From Fervidobacterium sp. (GTDB taxonomy: Bacteria > Thermotogota > Thermotogae > Thermotogales > Fervidobacteriaceae), in assembly GCA_026419195.1 (NCBI GenBank), contig JANZZV010000001.1:62001-126000 (forward strand): DNA of 64,000 nucleotides, read 5' to 3'. Within the stretch, counting starts at the first letter, position 1, and every line of letters starts with the position of its first letter. A program made the translations under genes and the position numbers. The notes under the pieces were generated by a model. That model had not been told where the DNA came from, did no database searches, and worked only from the letters and a program-made list of their open reading frames with translations. Below are positions 44,256 to 52,474 of the stretch, piece by piece.

Positions 44256-45365
44256 TTACCAGTGCAGAAGCTCTTTTTCAGTTTCTTTATCGAATACGTG
44301 CATGGTTGTCATATCAAACACCAAGTCGATTTTTTGACCTTCCTTTGCCTGGCTTTTCGCGTTAACTCTTGCTACAAGTCTATCGTCTCCGGCAATGACA
44401 TGGAGTAAAGTTTCGCTACCAAGTGGTTCAACTACGTCGACAGTAACTTCTGCTGTATTTTCTGGTTTTGGTGCAATGGCAAACATTTTGTCGTATATAT
44501 TTTCGGGTCTTATACCAAAAATTACATCCTTATCTATGTGTTTCGAAAGTTTATCTTCGTATTCAGCAGGTACCTTGAGTTTCAAGCCACTTGTTTTAAT
44601 CCACAGTCCTCCTTCACCTCGTATGATCTTTGCATTGATGAAGTTCATCGAAGGACTACCTATAAATCCAGCAACAAATATATTTGCAGGTCTATTGTAA
44701 ACTTCGTAAGGACTACCTATTTGTTGAATAACTCCATCTTTCATAATAACAATTTTATCAGCCATAGTCATTGCCTCAACTTGGTCGTGTGTAACGTACA
44801 CAATTGTTGCCTCAAGCCTTGAATGAAGCTTTTTTAGCTCTGACCTCATTTGAACACGTAATTTTGCATCAAGGTTTGAAAGTGGTTCGTCGAAAAGGAA
44901 CACTTTTGGATGTCTAACTATCGCTCTACCAACAGCAACCCTTTGCCTTTGTCCACCCGAAAGTTGTCTGGGTTTTCTGTCAAGAAGATGTTCAATCTCA
45001 AGTATTTTTGCTGCTTCCCTAACCCTTTTTTCAATCTCGTCCTTTGGAACTTTTCTAAGTTTCAATCCGAATGCCATATTTTCATAAACGCTCATGTGTG
45101 GATAAAGTGCGTAATTCTGAAACACAAAGGCTATATCCCTATCTTTTGGTTCAACATCGTTGACAACCCTTCCATCAATCTTTATCTCACCTTTTGTTAT
45201 CTCTTCAAGTCCCGCTATCATTCTCAACGTTGTTGTCTTTCCACAGCCTGATGGCCCGAGTAAAACAACAAATTCCTTGTCTTCAACGGTAAAATTAGCA
45301 TCTTTGACTGCTTCAACCTTTCCTTCATATATCTTCCATACATGTTCGAGTATAACCTGTGCCAT
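44256..45365 (-). CDS. Sugar ABC transporter ATPase (MsmX/UgpC/MalK family)
   Basis: This is the ATPase subunit shared by carbohydrate ABC importers. The 369-residue protein has Walker A GPSGCGKTTTLR, the Q-loop FVFQNYALYPHMSVYENMAFGL, the signature LSGGQRQRVAVGRAIV and Walker B VFLFDEPLSNLDAKLR, then the switch His in YVTHDQVEAMT. The C-terminal regulatory OB domain covers about 235-369 (FGIRPENIYDKM). No permease or binding protein is adjacent, which suggests it energises several sugar importers, as MsmX does in Bacillus. That role is inferred. It follows the antitoxin-like gene by 4 bases and may share its promoter. Confidence 0.94.
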   Translation of the reverse strand: MAQVILEHVWKIYEGKVEAVKDANFTVEDKEFVVLLGPSGCGKTTTLRMIAGLEEITKGEIKIDGRVVNDVEPKDRDIAFVFQNYALYPHMSVYENMAFGLKLRKVPKDEIEKRVREAAKILEIEHLLDRKPRQLSGGQRQRVAVGRAIVRHPKVFLFDEPLSNLDAKLRVQMRSELKKLHSRLEATIVYVTHDQVEAMTMADKIVIMKDGVIQQIGSPYEVYNRPANIFVAGFIGSPSMNFINAKIIRGEGGLWIKTSGLKLKVPAEYEDKLSKHIDKDVIFGIRPENIYDKMFAIAPKPENTAEVTVDVVEPLGSETLLHVIAGDDRLVARVNAKSQAKEGQKIDLVFDMTTMHVFDKETEKELLHW

Positions 45366-45369
45366 ATTT

Positions 45370-45648
45370 TTAAACCTCCTCCTCTGAACTGTTGTCTGAG
45401 ATGTTCTTAAAAAGATTATCTACATTCAGTTCCTTAAAAAGTGAAGGATCACCAACATCTAGCAAATAAAGTTCCCAAACCTTGTCAATGAAATCCAATA
45501 TTTTGTTGTATTTATCGTAATTGATAATAACAGATACAGGTCTTCCATTCTTTGTTATTACTATGTCTATTCCTTCAGAATCCTCGATTACTTTTGAGAA
45601 TTTAGCCTTTGCATCAGCTAAGGAATAGAACTCAACCTTTTGTCTCAT
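45370..45648 (-). CDS. Orphan Phd/YefM-family antitoxin-like protein
   Basis: The 92-residue protein has the Phd/YefM N-terminal DNA-binding fold: SLADAKAKFSKVIEDSEGIDIVITKNGRPVSVIINYDKYNKI. The C terminus, where antitoxins wrap their toxin, is acidic and extended (DVGDPSLFKELNVDNLFKNISDNSSEEEV). No Doc, YoeB or other toxin gene is next to it. Instead, a sugar ATPase gene follows 4 bases downstream. A perfect 18-base palindrome lies 13 bases before the start and overlaps a likely promoter, as expected for autoregulation. It may now be a regulator of the ATPase gene. Confidence 0.8.
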   Translation of the reverse strand: MRQKVEFYSLADAKAKFSKVIEDSEGIDIVITKNGRPVSVIINYDKYNKILDFIDKVWELYLLDVGDPSLFKELNVDNLFKNISDNSSEEEV

Positions 45649-45661
45649 GCTTAATCCTCCT

Positions 45662-45679
45662 TGACTATAATTATAGTCA
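45662..45679. promoter_or_regulatory. Perfect palindrome, likely operator of the antitoxin-msmX unit
   Basis: TGACTATAATTATAGTCA is an 18-base perfect palindrome and includes TATAAT on the minus strand. Minus-strand TTTATT lies 17 bases further upstream as a weak -35. A bound protein would block the promoter. Confidence 0.7.
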
Positions 45680-45766
45680 CAAATCTTAGAAAAATAAAGT
45701 TATGCCTAAAACGTTACCGAAAATTTACTTACATGTAAAACCATTTCTTAAAAACGAGTGTAAAAT

Positions 45767-45782
45767 TTGACTGAACGGTCAA
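45767..45782. promoter_or_regulatory. Likely TetR-type operator upstream of the radical SAM operon
   Basis: TTGACTGAACGGTCAA has 5-base arms TTGAC/GTCAA and near-symmetry inside, typical of TetR-family sites. A TAAAAT (45761-45766) directly precedes it, so it would cover the transcription start. The operon encodes a TetR protein. Confidence 0.55.
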
Positions 45783-45841
45783 TAAAATTCTTCTACTTGA
45801 AAGATGTATTTAATAAATTGTAGTTTAAAAGGAGGGATATC

Positions 45842-47290
45842 ATGGTTGTGGGTGGATTGAAGGGTATGGTGTATCATCAAGCAGGAAAGTTAATCGCTTC
45901 TGTTATCAGGAAAGCAGATGTACAAACATTTTCAAAACTTCTGTTTACGGTTGCTGCGTTGAGTAAGGAACCTGCAAAAAGTGGTTTGAAAAAGCTTGGT
46001 TTGATGGCGCAAGAAGAGCATCCCATGATTAAGAAGTGGATAGATATATTTCAAAAGGCTTCTCCACAGTCGGTTGAGAAGATCATAAACAATTTGATTA
46101 TTAACGAATTTGCTATAGGTGAGCCTCTCAGACAAAAGTTGATGCATGAACACAAGGTTGTTTTGCCCAAACTTGGTGTTATCAGTCCTACATACGCGTG
46201 TAACTTGAACTGTGTTGGATGTTACGCAGGTTTGTATGGTAGAAAATATGAGCTTACAAAAGATGAAGTGAGAAGTGTTCTTAAGCAAGGTGAACAGCTT
46301 GGTATTTATTTCTGGGTTATCACTGGTGGAGAGCCATTCTACTGGCCACATCTAATGGAAATATTTGAAGAGTTTAATGAGCATTATTTTATGGTATATT
46401 CTAACGGTATTCTTATAAACGAGGAAAAAGCCAAAAAGTTGTCCGAACTTGGAAACGTTACTATATCCATATCTGTTGAGGGGTTTGAGTCGGAGACTGA
46501 TTGGAGAAGAGGTAAGGGAGTTTTTAAAGCTATACAAAATACGTGGGAAAGATTAAGAAAATACGGTGTACCATTTGGCGCAAGTGTAACTGCAACGCGT
46601 GTGAACCATGATGTTATTATGAAAGATGAGTTCTGGGATTTCCTGGAGCAAAACGGGGTAGCCTATGTATGGATTTACCAGTTCATGCCAGTTGGGCAAG
46701 ACCCAGTAATGGATCTTGTTCCAACTCCGCAACAGAGATATGAAAGGTTTTTCAAAACAGATGAGATGCGACTCAGTGGAAGATTTGCGTTCGTTGCAGA
46801 TTTTTGGAACCATGGTTTCTTGACACATGGTTGTTTATCTGCAGGTGCAAAGTATTTCCATGTTAACGCAAAAGGTTACGTTGAACCTTGTGTCTTCCAG
46901 CAATTTGCGGTCGATAGTATAAGAGAAAAGACTTTGCTTGAAATATTCAAGTCACCGTTCTTTGAAGCTTACAAAAAGGCAATACCATTTTCTAATAACC
47001 TTTTCAGACCATGTCCAATAATAGATAATCCAAAAGTTTTTAGAGCGATGGTAAAGAACTTCAACGCTATACCACAACATGAAGGTTCTGAAAAAACTGT
47101 GACAGAACTTGCTCCTGAACTGGACAAACTTGCAGCAGAATGGAGCAAATATGCTGATAAGCTTTGGTATGAATATGGCTATGTCGAAAGATATCCTGTT
47201 AACAGAGGGATATACAATTATGAAACAAGAATGAAGAGGTATGCCAACAAGGAAGAGGCTCTAAAGGTTGATAAAAAGCTGAATGTTTGA
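45842..47290 (+). CDS. Radical SAM/SPASM-like enzyme, possible lipid or peptide modification
   Basis: The 482-residue protein has a helical N-terminal region of about 110 residues. The radical SAM motif follows in SPTYACNLNCVGCYAG at about residue 115, then FWVITGGEPFYWPHL and VYSNGILINEE. A Cys-containing C-terminal part (HGCLSAGAKYFHVNAKG, VEPCVFQ, FRPCPII) recalls SPASM-type domains. The product is unknown. Thermotogae make membrane-spanning diabolic acids, and a radical SAM enzyme is known to couple fatty-acid tails. This protein is a possible candidate, by inference only. It heads an operon with a TetR regulator and an MFS transporter. The ATG lies behind AGGAGGGATATC. Confidence 0.75.
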   Translation: MVVGGLKGMVYHQAGKLIASVIRKADVQTFSKLLFTVAALSKEPAKSGLKKLGLMAQEEHPMIKKWIDIFQKASPQSVEKIINNLIINEFAIGEPLRQKLMHEHKVVLPKLGVISPTYACNLNCVGCYAGLYGRKYELTKDEVRSVLKQGEQLGIYFWVITGGEPFYWPHLMEIFEEFNEHYFMVYSNGILINEEKAKKLSELGNVTISISVEGFESETDWRRGKGVFKAIQNTWERLRKYGVPFGASVTATRVNHDVIMKDEFWDFLEQNGVAYVWIYQFMPVGQDPVMDLVPTPQQRYERFFKTDEMRLSGRFAFVADFWNHGFLTHGCLSAGAKYFHVNAKGYVEPCVFQQFAVDSIREKTLLEIFKSPFFEAYKKAIPFSNNLFRPCPIIDNPKVFRAMVKNFNAIPQHEGSEKTVTELAPELDKLAAEWSKYADKLWYEYGYVERYPVNRGIYNYETRMKRYANKEEALKVDKKLNV

Positions 47291-47332
47291 TGCTCCCATG
47301 CTCTTGAGTTTAGAATGTAGGGGGCGCTTAAC

Positions 47333-47905
47333 TTGACGGAAAAAAGAGAAAATAAAACCAAGGAAAAGATTATTGAAGCAGCAAGGAAGCTTTTTTCGGA
47401 AAAGGGATTTGAAGGAGTTAGCATGGAGGATATTGCGCAGGCCTCAGGCGTGCGCAAGTCGCTTATTTACTATTATTTTCCAAGCAAAGAAGTGCTTTTT
47501 GAAGAGATATGGATGAAGGTTATTGATGAATTGGAAAATGATGTGTTCAGCGAGGTTGAAAACGAAGGAAGCGTAGTAAAGATTATTAAGAAATTAATAA
47601 AAAAATATGTTGAATTTGCCATGAACAAAGAAGAGCTGAGTAAATTGATAGCAAGAGAGAGAATGAATGTTTTAGAAAGTCAGAATAATCTTTCAAACGC
47701 AAAAAAACGGTATGAAATATTTTTACAAAAGTTTGAGAAGATCTTTGAAAAGGGTAGAGCAGAGAATGTCTTAAACGACGTTGAACCTTCCACGGCAACA
47801 GAGATAGTCTCGTCTGTTGATGCTATTCCGAGAAGAAATCTACTTAAAAGCGTTGAGGATTTTTTGCTCAAAGTTATTTTGAAAGAAAAAAGTTTAGCTG
47901 AGTAA
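47333..47905 (+). CDS. TetR/AcrR-family transcriptional regulator
   Basis: The 190-residue protein has an N-terminal TetR helix-turn-helix: KEKIIEAARKLFSEKGFEGVSMEDIAQASGVRKSLIYYYFPSKEVLF (about residues 10-56). The helical C terminus for ligand binding and dimerisation is not diagnostic. Because the gene sits between the radical SAM enzyme and the MFS transporter, it probably controls the operon through the TTGAC-GTCAA element upstream of the first gene. The ligand is unknown. The TTG start follows AGGGGGCGCTTAAC. Confidence 0.92.
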   Translation: MTEKRENKTKEKIIEAARKLFSEKGFEGVSMEDIAQASGVRKSLIYYYFPSKEVLFEEIWMKVIDELENDVFSEVENEGSVVKIIKKLIKKYVEFAMNKEELSKLIARERMNVLESQNNLSNAKKRYEIFLQKFEKIFEKGRAENVLNDVEPSTATEIVSSVDAIPRRNLLKSVEDFLLKVILKEKSLAE

Positions 47906-47929
47906 TTACCAGGAAGGAGAGAACGCAAA

Positions 47930-49111
47930 TTGGATGGTGTTAAGAAAAAAGCATTCTATTTTATTGTTCTTATGGGATTAGTAAGCCTCTTTAGTGATAT
48001 TACCTATGAAGGGGCAAGGAGTTTAGTTGGACCATATCTTGGTTTGCTTGGTGCTTCAGCAGTAATTGTAAGTGCGGTGGCGGGTTTTGGAGAATTTCTT
48101 GGATATGTTTTAAGATTCGTAACCGGGAAGCTTGTTGACAAAACAAAAAAATATTGGCTTTTTGCGATAGTTGGCTATTCTTTGAACTTGTTTGTTATAC
48201 CTACCCTTGCATTAACCAAAAACTGGGCAATGGCTGCGTTGTTGGTTATCTTTGAAAGAATTGGAAAGGCTATGAGAAAACCAGCAAAAGATACAATAAC
48301 GTCTTTTGCAAGTAGTCAGGTTGGTTATGGAACCGGTTTTGCAATAGAAGAATTCATGGACCAGATAGGTGCTACTATAGGACCTCTTGTAATGAGTTTG
48401 ACAATTGCAGCAAATGTAAAACTCGAGACTATCGAGGCATACAGAAGAGCATTTTCTTTCTTAGCTTTTCCAGCACTTATAACTATAGGTATAATAATTG
48501 TCGCACGAATACTTGTACCTAATCCAGAAAAGATGGAGAAAAAGACTGAGCAAGTCACAGATATAAAGCTGAACAAGAGTTTTTATCTGTACTTGCTTGG
48601 TATTTCTTTGATAGCCTTTGGTTTCTCCGACTTTGCGTTGATTGGCTTTCATGCTCAAAAAGCCAGGTTACTTACTCCTGCGATGATTCCGGTTGCTTAT
48701 ATGATTGCTATGTTGGTGGATGCTTTTTCAGCTCTTTTATTTGGTAGAATGTTCGATAAAATTGGATTGGTAACACTTGCAGTTTCAACGTTTATTTCTT
48801 CTTTTTACTCATTATTTGCGTTTGGTAATACGACATACGGAATTATGATCGGTGCCGTATTGTGGGGAATTGGGATGGGTGCGCAAGAATCTATAATGAA
48901 AGCTGCCGTTGCTAAACTTGTTGCCCGAGAAAAAAGAGCTACTGCTTACGGCTTTTTCAACGCTGTATTTGGAGTTGCTTGGTTTGTTGGCAGCGCAGTA
49001 CTTGGTGTACTTTATACTATTAATCTCACAATTTTAATTTTGGTCTCCGTAATTATCGAAGTAGCTGCGTCCATTGTTTTTTTAAATTTGAGAAATGCAA
49101 GTGCAAATTAA
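47930..49111 (+). CDS. MFS transporter
   Basis: The 393-residue protein has about twelve hydrophobic segments. It begins FYFIVLMGLVSLFSDITYEGARSLVGPYLGLLGASA, characteristic of an MFS subgroup with the DxTYEGAR element. Loop 2-3 carries RFVTGKLVDKTKKYW. The substrate is unknown; efflux of a small molecule is likely given the TetR gene 24 bases upstream. The TTG start lies behind GGAAGGAGAGAACGCAAA. A bidirectional terminator follows the stop. Confidence 0.88.
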   Translation: MDGVKKKAFYFIVLMGLVSLFSDITYEGARSLVGPYLGLLGASAVIVSAVAGFGEFLGYVLRFVTGKLVDKTKKYWLFAIVGYSLNLFVIPTLALTKNWAMAALLVIFERIGKAMRKPAKDTITSFASSQVGYGTGFAIEEFMDQIGATIGPLVMSLTIAANVKLETIEAYRRAFSFLAFPALITIGIIIVARILVPNPEKMEKKTEQVTDIKLNKSFYLYLLGISLIAFGFSDFALIGFHAQKARLLTPAMIPVAYMIAMLVDAFSALLFGRMFDKIGLVTLAVSTFISSFYSLFAFGNTTYGIMIGAVLWGIGMGAQESIMKAAVAKLVAREKRATAYGFFNAVFGVAWFVGSAVLGVLYTINLTILILVSVIIEVAASIVFLNLRNASAN

Positions 49112-49132
49112 TATTTGTAACTTAAACAAACA

Positions 49133-49158
49133 AGGGGTGTTTAAACACCCCTTTTTAT
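49133..49158. terminator. Bidirectional terminator between MFS gene and S1-domain gene
   Basis: AGGGGTGTTT and AAACACCCCT form a perfect 10-base inverted repeat with T-rich tails: TTTTATTTT on the plus side, TGTTTGTTT on the minus side. It serves two convergent units. Confidence 0.9.
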
Positions 49159-49173
49159 TTTAGCGCGTTAGAT

Positions 49174-49536
49174 TTATCTTCTCTTTGTTACGCCCTGTTT
49201 TTTATCTAGCCTTTTCTTGTACTCAGAATACGTTTTTTGACTATCTTTTAAAAACTTTGCAAGCTTTTTCTCGAAATCTTCTTTTTTGCTCTCTACTGAT
49301 TCACTTTCTTTTGTTTCTTCCTTAAGCGAGAGTTCCCATTTACCATCTCTACCCTTGCCAATTACCTTTGCTTCAACTTCTTGACCTACCTTGAGATAAT
49401 CCTCAACTTTTTGAACATACTGATTTGAAATCTTAGAAATATGGATAAATCCTTTTTCACCGTTTTCTAATTCGACGTTTGCTCCGAATTTGAGTACTTC
49501 TACTACTTTTCCCTTTACTACCTGACCAACTTCCAT
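49174..49536 (-). CDS. Single S1-domain RNA-binding protein
   Basis: The 120-residue protein has one S1 domain at about residues 1-70 (VGQVVKGKVVEVLKFGANVELENGEKGFIHISKIS, then VGQEVEAKVIGKGRDGKWELSLK). A basic and acidic tail follows (KKEDFEKKLAKFLKDSQKTYSEYKKRLDKKQGV). It resembles YabR/GSP13-type ribosome- or RNA-associated stress proteins. The ATG at 49536 is 10 bases after GGAGGG; an ATG 14 codons upstream would lie before the ribosome site and is rejected. It follows rpmE by about 45 bases, so the two are probably co-transcribed. Confidence 0.85.
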   Translation of the reverse strand: MEVGQVVKGKVVEVLKFGANVELENGEKGFIHISKISNQYVQKVEDYLKVGQEVEAKVIGKGRDGKWELSLKEETKESESVESKKEDFEKKLAKFLKDSQKTYSEYKKRLDKKQGVTKRR

Positions 49537-49581
49537 AAAATATAACCCTCCTGAAAAGTTAGATTGGAAAATACTCAAGCA

Positions 49582-49794
49582 TCAGTACTTACCTTCAAAT
49601 TTCTTCTTGAATTTTTGGACACGTCCTTCAGAATCTACTATTAGTCCAACACCTCCACTTCCTTTGTAAAGTGGATGGCAATTTGAACAAACATCAACTT
49701 TAAGCTGTTCTTTTGTTGTCCATATCTTGTGTTCCGCGCCACACGCACACTTCACATTTAAAAGCCTCATCTCTGGGTGTATACCCTTTTTCAA
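49582..49794 (-). CDS. rpmE: 50S ribosomal protein L31 (zinc-binding form)
   Basis: L31 bridges the ribosomal subunits. The 70-residue protein begins [19 protein letters not shown] and has the zinc cysteines CAC and CSNC, marking the C+ type that serves as a zinc reserve in other bacteria. The ending [26 protein letters not shown] fits the family. The TTG start has GGAGAGGTG 7 bases upstream. Confidence 0.97.
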   Translation of the reverse strand: MKKGIHPEMRLLNVKCACGAEHKIWTTKEQLKVDVCSNCHPLYKGSGGVGLIVDSEGRVQKFKKKFEGKY

Positions 49795-49875
49795 TGTACG
49801 TCACCTCTCCTTAAAGATTTTTCGTCATTTAAAATCACGTTATATAATATCATTTTTTTTAGATTTTTTCAAGTG

Positions 49876-51690
49876 TTATATTTTTACTTCTTTAAAATTC
49901 TCTTGAATTGTATTGAGCAGGCTAATAGTTTGCTTAACGTTCGAGAATACCATGTTTAGCTCATCTAAGAACTTTTGAATAGATGCGCTTATTTCTTCTG
50001 CTGTAGCCGAACTTTCTTCTGAAATTGCAAGTAAATTCTGTATACTCGTTGTTATGCTTTCAAGTTTGTGCGTTTCCGAGTTTAATGTATTCACAAGGTT
50101 GTTGAGCTGGTTGGTTATCTGCGATATAATCTCGCTTGACTCCTTGCTTTTTGTTGCACTCTCTGAAAGGCTCTTTGATTGACTTTTCAATTCTTCATAA
50201 CCTTTTATAACACTGTTGCTCAATTTGTCTATTCCTGCTGAGATACTTCCCAAAAACTGTGCTATTTTAACTGCCGATGCTTTGCTTTCTTCTGCCAATT
50301 TTCTTATTTCATCCGCCACCACTGCAAAACCCCTACCAGCTTCTCCACTTCTTGCTGCTTCTATAGCCGCGTTCAAGGCCAATAGATTGGTTTGTTCCGC
50401 AATGCTCATTACAGTGTTAGCTATATCCATTATAGCACTTGCTTGACCTCTCAGTTTTTCACTTTCGGATGCAATGTTTTCAAACTCACTGCTCATGACA
50501 CTCATTCCTGAAGCAGAATTTTCAACGCTCTTTGCAGCTGATATAATTTTCTCAACTGCAACGTTTAAATCATGTATTATCTGATTTTGCTGTCCTATGG
50601 TTTTTGAAATCGTATCAACATTCGAGGCTACTGCTTCAGAGATTTTTTCTGCATCGTTACTTATTTGAACGGCCGTCTGTGCAACTTGAGAAGATAGTTC
50701 TTTCATAGTATCTATCTGTTCTTGAACAACATTAGCTGAGTCAAGTGTTTTTTTTGCAAAAGCCATGATTTCTTCTGTATCACCTTGCAAGCCTATTAAA
50801 AACTCTCTCAAGACAAAGACAGCTTCCGCATTCTCTTTCGAAAGTTCCTCAAAAGTCTTCTCACCTTTTATGAGAACTAAGTTGTTAAAGTCCTTGTTCT
50901 TGTAAATTTCCGCAATTTCTTTTGCACTGTCCATACCTTTTTTAAAATCAAACAGACCAAAATATACACCTGCTAAGATAAAACCACCTGTAAGTAAAGA
51001 ACCAAAAAGTGGTCCAACGAGAGTTGTAAAAAGCCAAGAGAGTGTAAAAGTAATGACTGGGAAGACAACTATATAAGTACTGAACATCGACTTTAGAAGC
51101 CCCAATGAAAATGCTTTAAAGAGTTTCAGTGTTACTAATTTACCATAAGGTTTGGTGGACTTAATTTTGATCTCCAAGAATGAACCCGAAGCACTAAAAC
51201 CTTGATCAATTATCTCGACTGTAAGGGGATCATTGAAGAAGTCTGCAGCTCCTTTTAGTAATCCCAAAAAGTAATGTCTAAAATCTCTTGAAGATTCGTA
51301 TCTTACGATTGCTGTCTTCTCGTCCACATATGTGAATTTGATGCGCGGTGGTTTGGAACCTGTGATTCTACGAGTTAAGGCCCTGTGAACACTGTCCATT
51401 GCACTCAAAAATGACATGCAACCTTCTTTTTTGAAATAACTTGGGTATGCAGAGTGGAAGGCTTTTATGTTGTTATAACCTGTCTCCTCCCAGAGTTGTT
51501 CGTATGTTCTACCTGTTCTTTGGGCTAGCTTTTTCGAAAAATTCACTACCAAATCATCAGGTATATCATTTGTTGGGATTAACAATTTGGAAGTATCAAG
51601 CTTAAATTCATCGACTAAGGAGTTTACCACCGATTCACCGTAAAGTCTGCGCCATGTTGAGAGCCATATGTTCATTATAAAACTCTTCAT
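49876..51690 (-). CDS. Chemoreceptor with N-terminal H-NOX heme sensor
   Basis: Residues 1-185 form an H-NOX (heme-nitric oxide/oxygen-binding) domain. Two helices at about 203-224 and 226-247 form a membrane hairpin. No HAMP is seen. The C-terminal chemoreceptor domain has the tip [20 protein letters not shown]. Counted from the ATG at 51690 (after GGAGGGGTGGTT), the residues are I5, W9, N74, H102 (heme ligand), P115, Y131-S133-R135 (YxSxR) and Y140, L144. These have the same identity and number as in the oxygen-binding H-NOX of Thermoanaerobacter tengcongensis, including the distal Tyr140 needed for stable oxygen binding. It likely signals to CheA in an oxygen or NO avoidance response. No che gene is nearby. 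Confidence 0.94.
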   Translation of the reverse strand: MKSFIMNIWLSTWRRLYGESVVNSLVDEFKLDTSKLLIPTNDIPDDLVVNFSKKLAQRTGRTYEQLWEETGYNNIKAFHSAYPSYFKKEGCMSFLSAMDSVHRALTRRITGSKPPRIKFTYVDEKTAIVRYESSRDFRHYFLGLLKGAADFFNDPLTVEIIDQGFSASGSFLEIKIKSTKPYGKLVTLKLFKAFSLGLLKSMFSTYIVVFPVITFTLSWLFTTLVGPLFGSLLTGGFILAGVYFGLFDFKKGMDSAKEIAEIYKNKDFNNLVLIKGEKTFEELSKENAEAVFVLREFLIGLQGDTEEIMAFAKKTLDSANVVQEQIDTMKELSSQVAQTAVQISNDAEKISEAVASNVDTISKTIGQQNQIIHDLNVAVEKIISAAKSVENSASGMSVMSSEFENIASESEKLRGQASAIMDIANTVMSIAEQTNLLALNAAIEAARSGEAGRGFAVVADEIRKLAEESKASAVKIAQFLGSISAGIDKLSNSVIKGYEELKSQSKSLSESATKSKESSEIISQITNQLNNLVNTLNSETHKLESITTSIQNLLAISEESSATAEEISASIQKFLDELNMVFSNVKQTISLLNTIQENFKEVKI

Positions 51691-51737
51691 AACCACCCCT
51701 CCAATTCTGTAAATTTGTTGAGTATTTTATATTATGA

Positions 51738-51757
51738 TGTTACAATATATTATAACA
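51738..51757. promoter_or_regulatory. Near-palindrome in the H-NOX receptor/amidotransferase divergent region
   Basis: TGTTACAATATATTATAACA is a 20-base inverted repeat with one mismatched pair. It covers the -10 and start point of the receptor promoter. A bound regulator is likely but unknown. Confidence 0.5.
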
Positions 51758-51778
51758 CAAATACCTGGAAAACTGCAA
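51749..51778 (-). promoter_or_regulatory. Promoter of the H-NOX chemoreceptor gene
   Basis: Minus-strand TTGCAG and TATAAT are spaced 18 bases apart, about 60 bases before the ATG. Confidence 0.6.
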
Positions 51779-51795
51779 CAAAGGGGTGAACTTAT

Positions 51796-52473
51796 ATGTG
51801 TAGAATGGCTGGTTTCAGTTCAAAAAATGATTTTGGCATATCTCAAATACTGGATTTTACAAAGCGTATGGCTCGCTATGGTTTAGAATCACCACACGAA
51901 GATGGTTGGGGAATAGTTGCTTTAAACAGGAAAGAGAAGATAATTTATAAATCCATCGTGCCCATATACGAAGATCCAAGAATCGATTTGTTTGGCATGG
52001 GTCTTTACAGTTTAGGTATAGTTCACGCAAGGTTAGCATCATCTGGTATACCAAAAACAGGTCTTCAACTCCATCCTTTTCATATTGATGGGAGATACTT
52101 TGCTCACAATGGGACTGTAAAGACTGCTAGAAGACTAAATATCTATGACAGTGACACGTACGAATACTTTGAATTTATATCACGTTTCAGAAATGTTTAC
52201 GAACTTGCTGAGAACATAGGAAAATATGCCCAAAATAATAAATACAGTGGTCTTAACTTTTTAATGATCGACGAGGTTGAAATGGCACTGTACATTTGCT
52301 GTCTTTATTCTGATCAAAATTTAAGTAGCTACTACACTTTGCACTATCACAATGATGAAGAAAACTTTGTGGTGTTTTCCGAACCACTTGACAACAGTTA
52401 CGTTCCAATGAAAAATGGTGAACTTCTAAAAGTAATTGATGGAAAGATAATTGAACAAATCTTTTTGAATTAA
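51796..52473 (+). CDS. Class II glutamine amidotransferase-like protein (YafJ type)
   Basis: This is an N-terminal nucleophile glutamine amidotransferase domain standing alone. The protein begins MCRMAGF, so Cys2 becomes the N-terminal nucleophile after Met removal. It then has HEDGWGIVAL, IVHARLASSG, LHPFHIDGRYFAHNGTV and the acidic NFLMIDE region. These match YafJ-type putative amidotransferases of 225-270 residues. No synthetase partner is fused or adjacent, so the ammonia acceptor is unknown. The gene is divergent from the H-NOX receptor and ends one base before the convergent MFS gene. Confidence 0.88.
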   Translation: MCRMAGFSSKNDFGISQILDFTKRMARYGLESPHEDGWGIVALNRKEKIIYKSIVPIYEDPRIDLFGMGLYSLGIVHARLASSGIPKTGLQLHPFHIDGRYFAHNGTVKTARRLNIYDSDTYEYFEFISRFRNVYELAENIGKYAQNNKYSGLNFLMIDEVEMALYICCLYSDQNLSSYYTLHYHNDEENFVVFSEPLDNSYVPMKNGELLKVIDGKIIEQIFLN

Positions 52474-52474
52474 C

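Noticed and set aside
45729-45738. TTACATGTAA palindrome as a second operator upstream of the radical SAM operon
   Set aside because: It is only ten bases, AT-rich and not placed on any box. Such short palindromes are expected by chance here.
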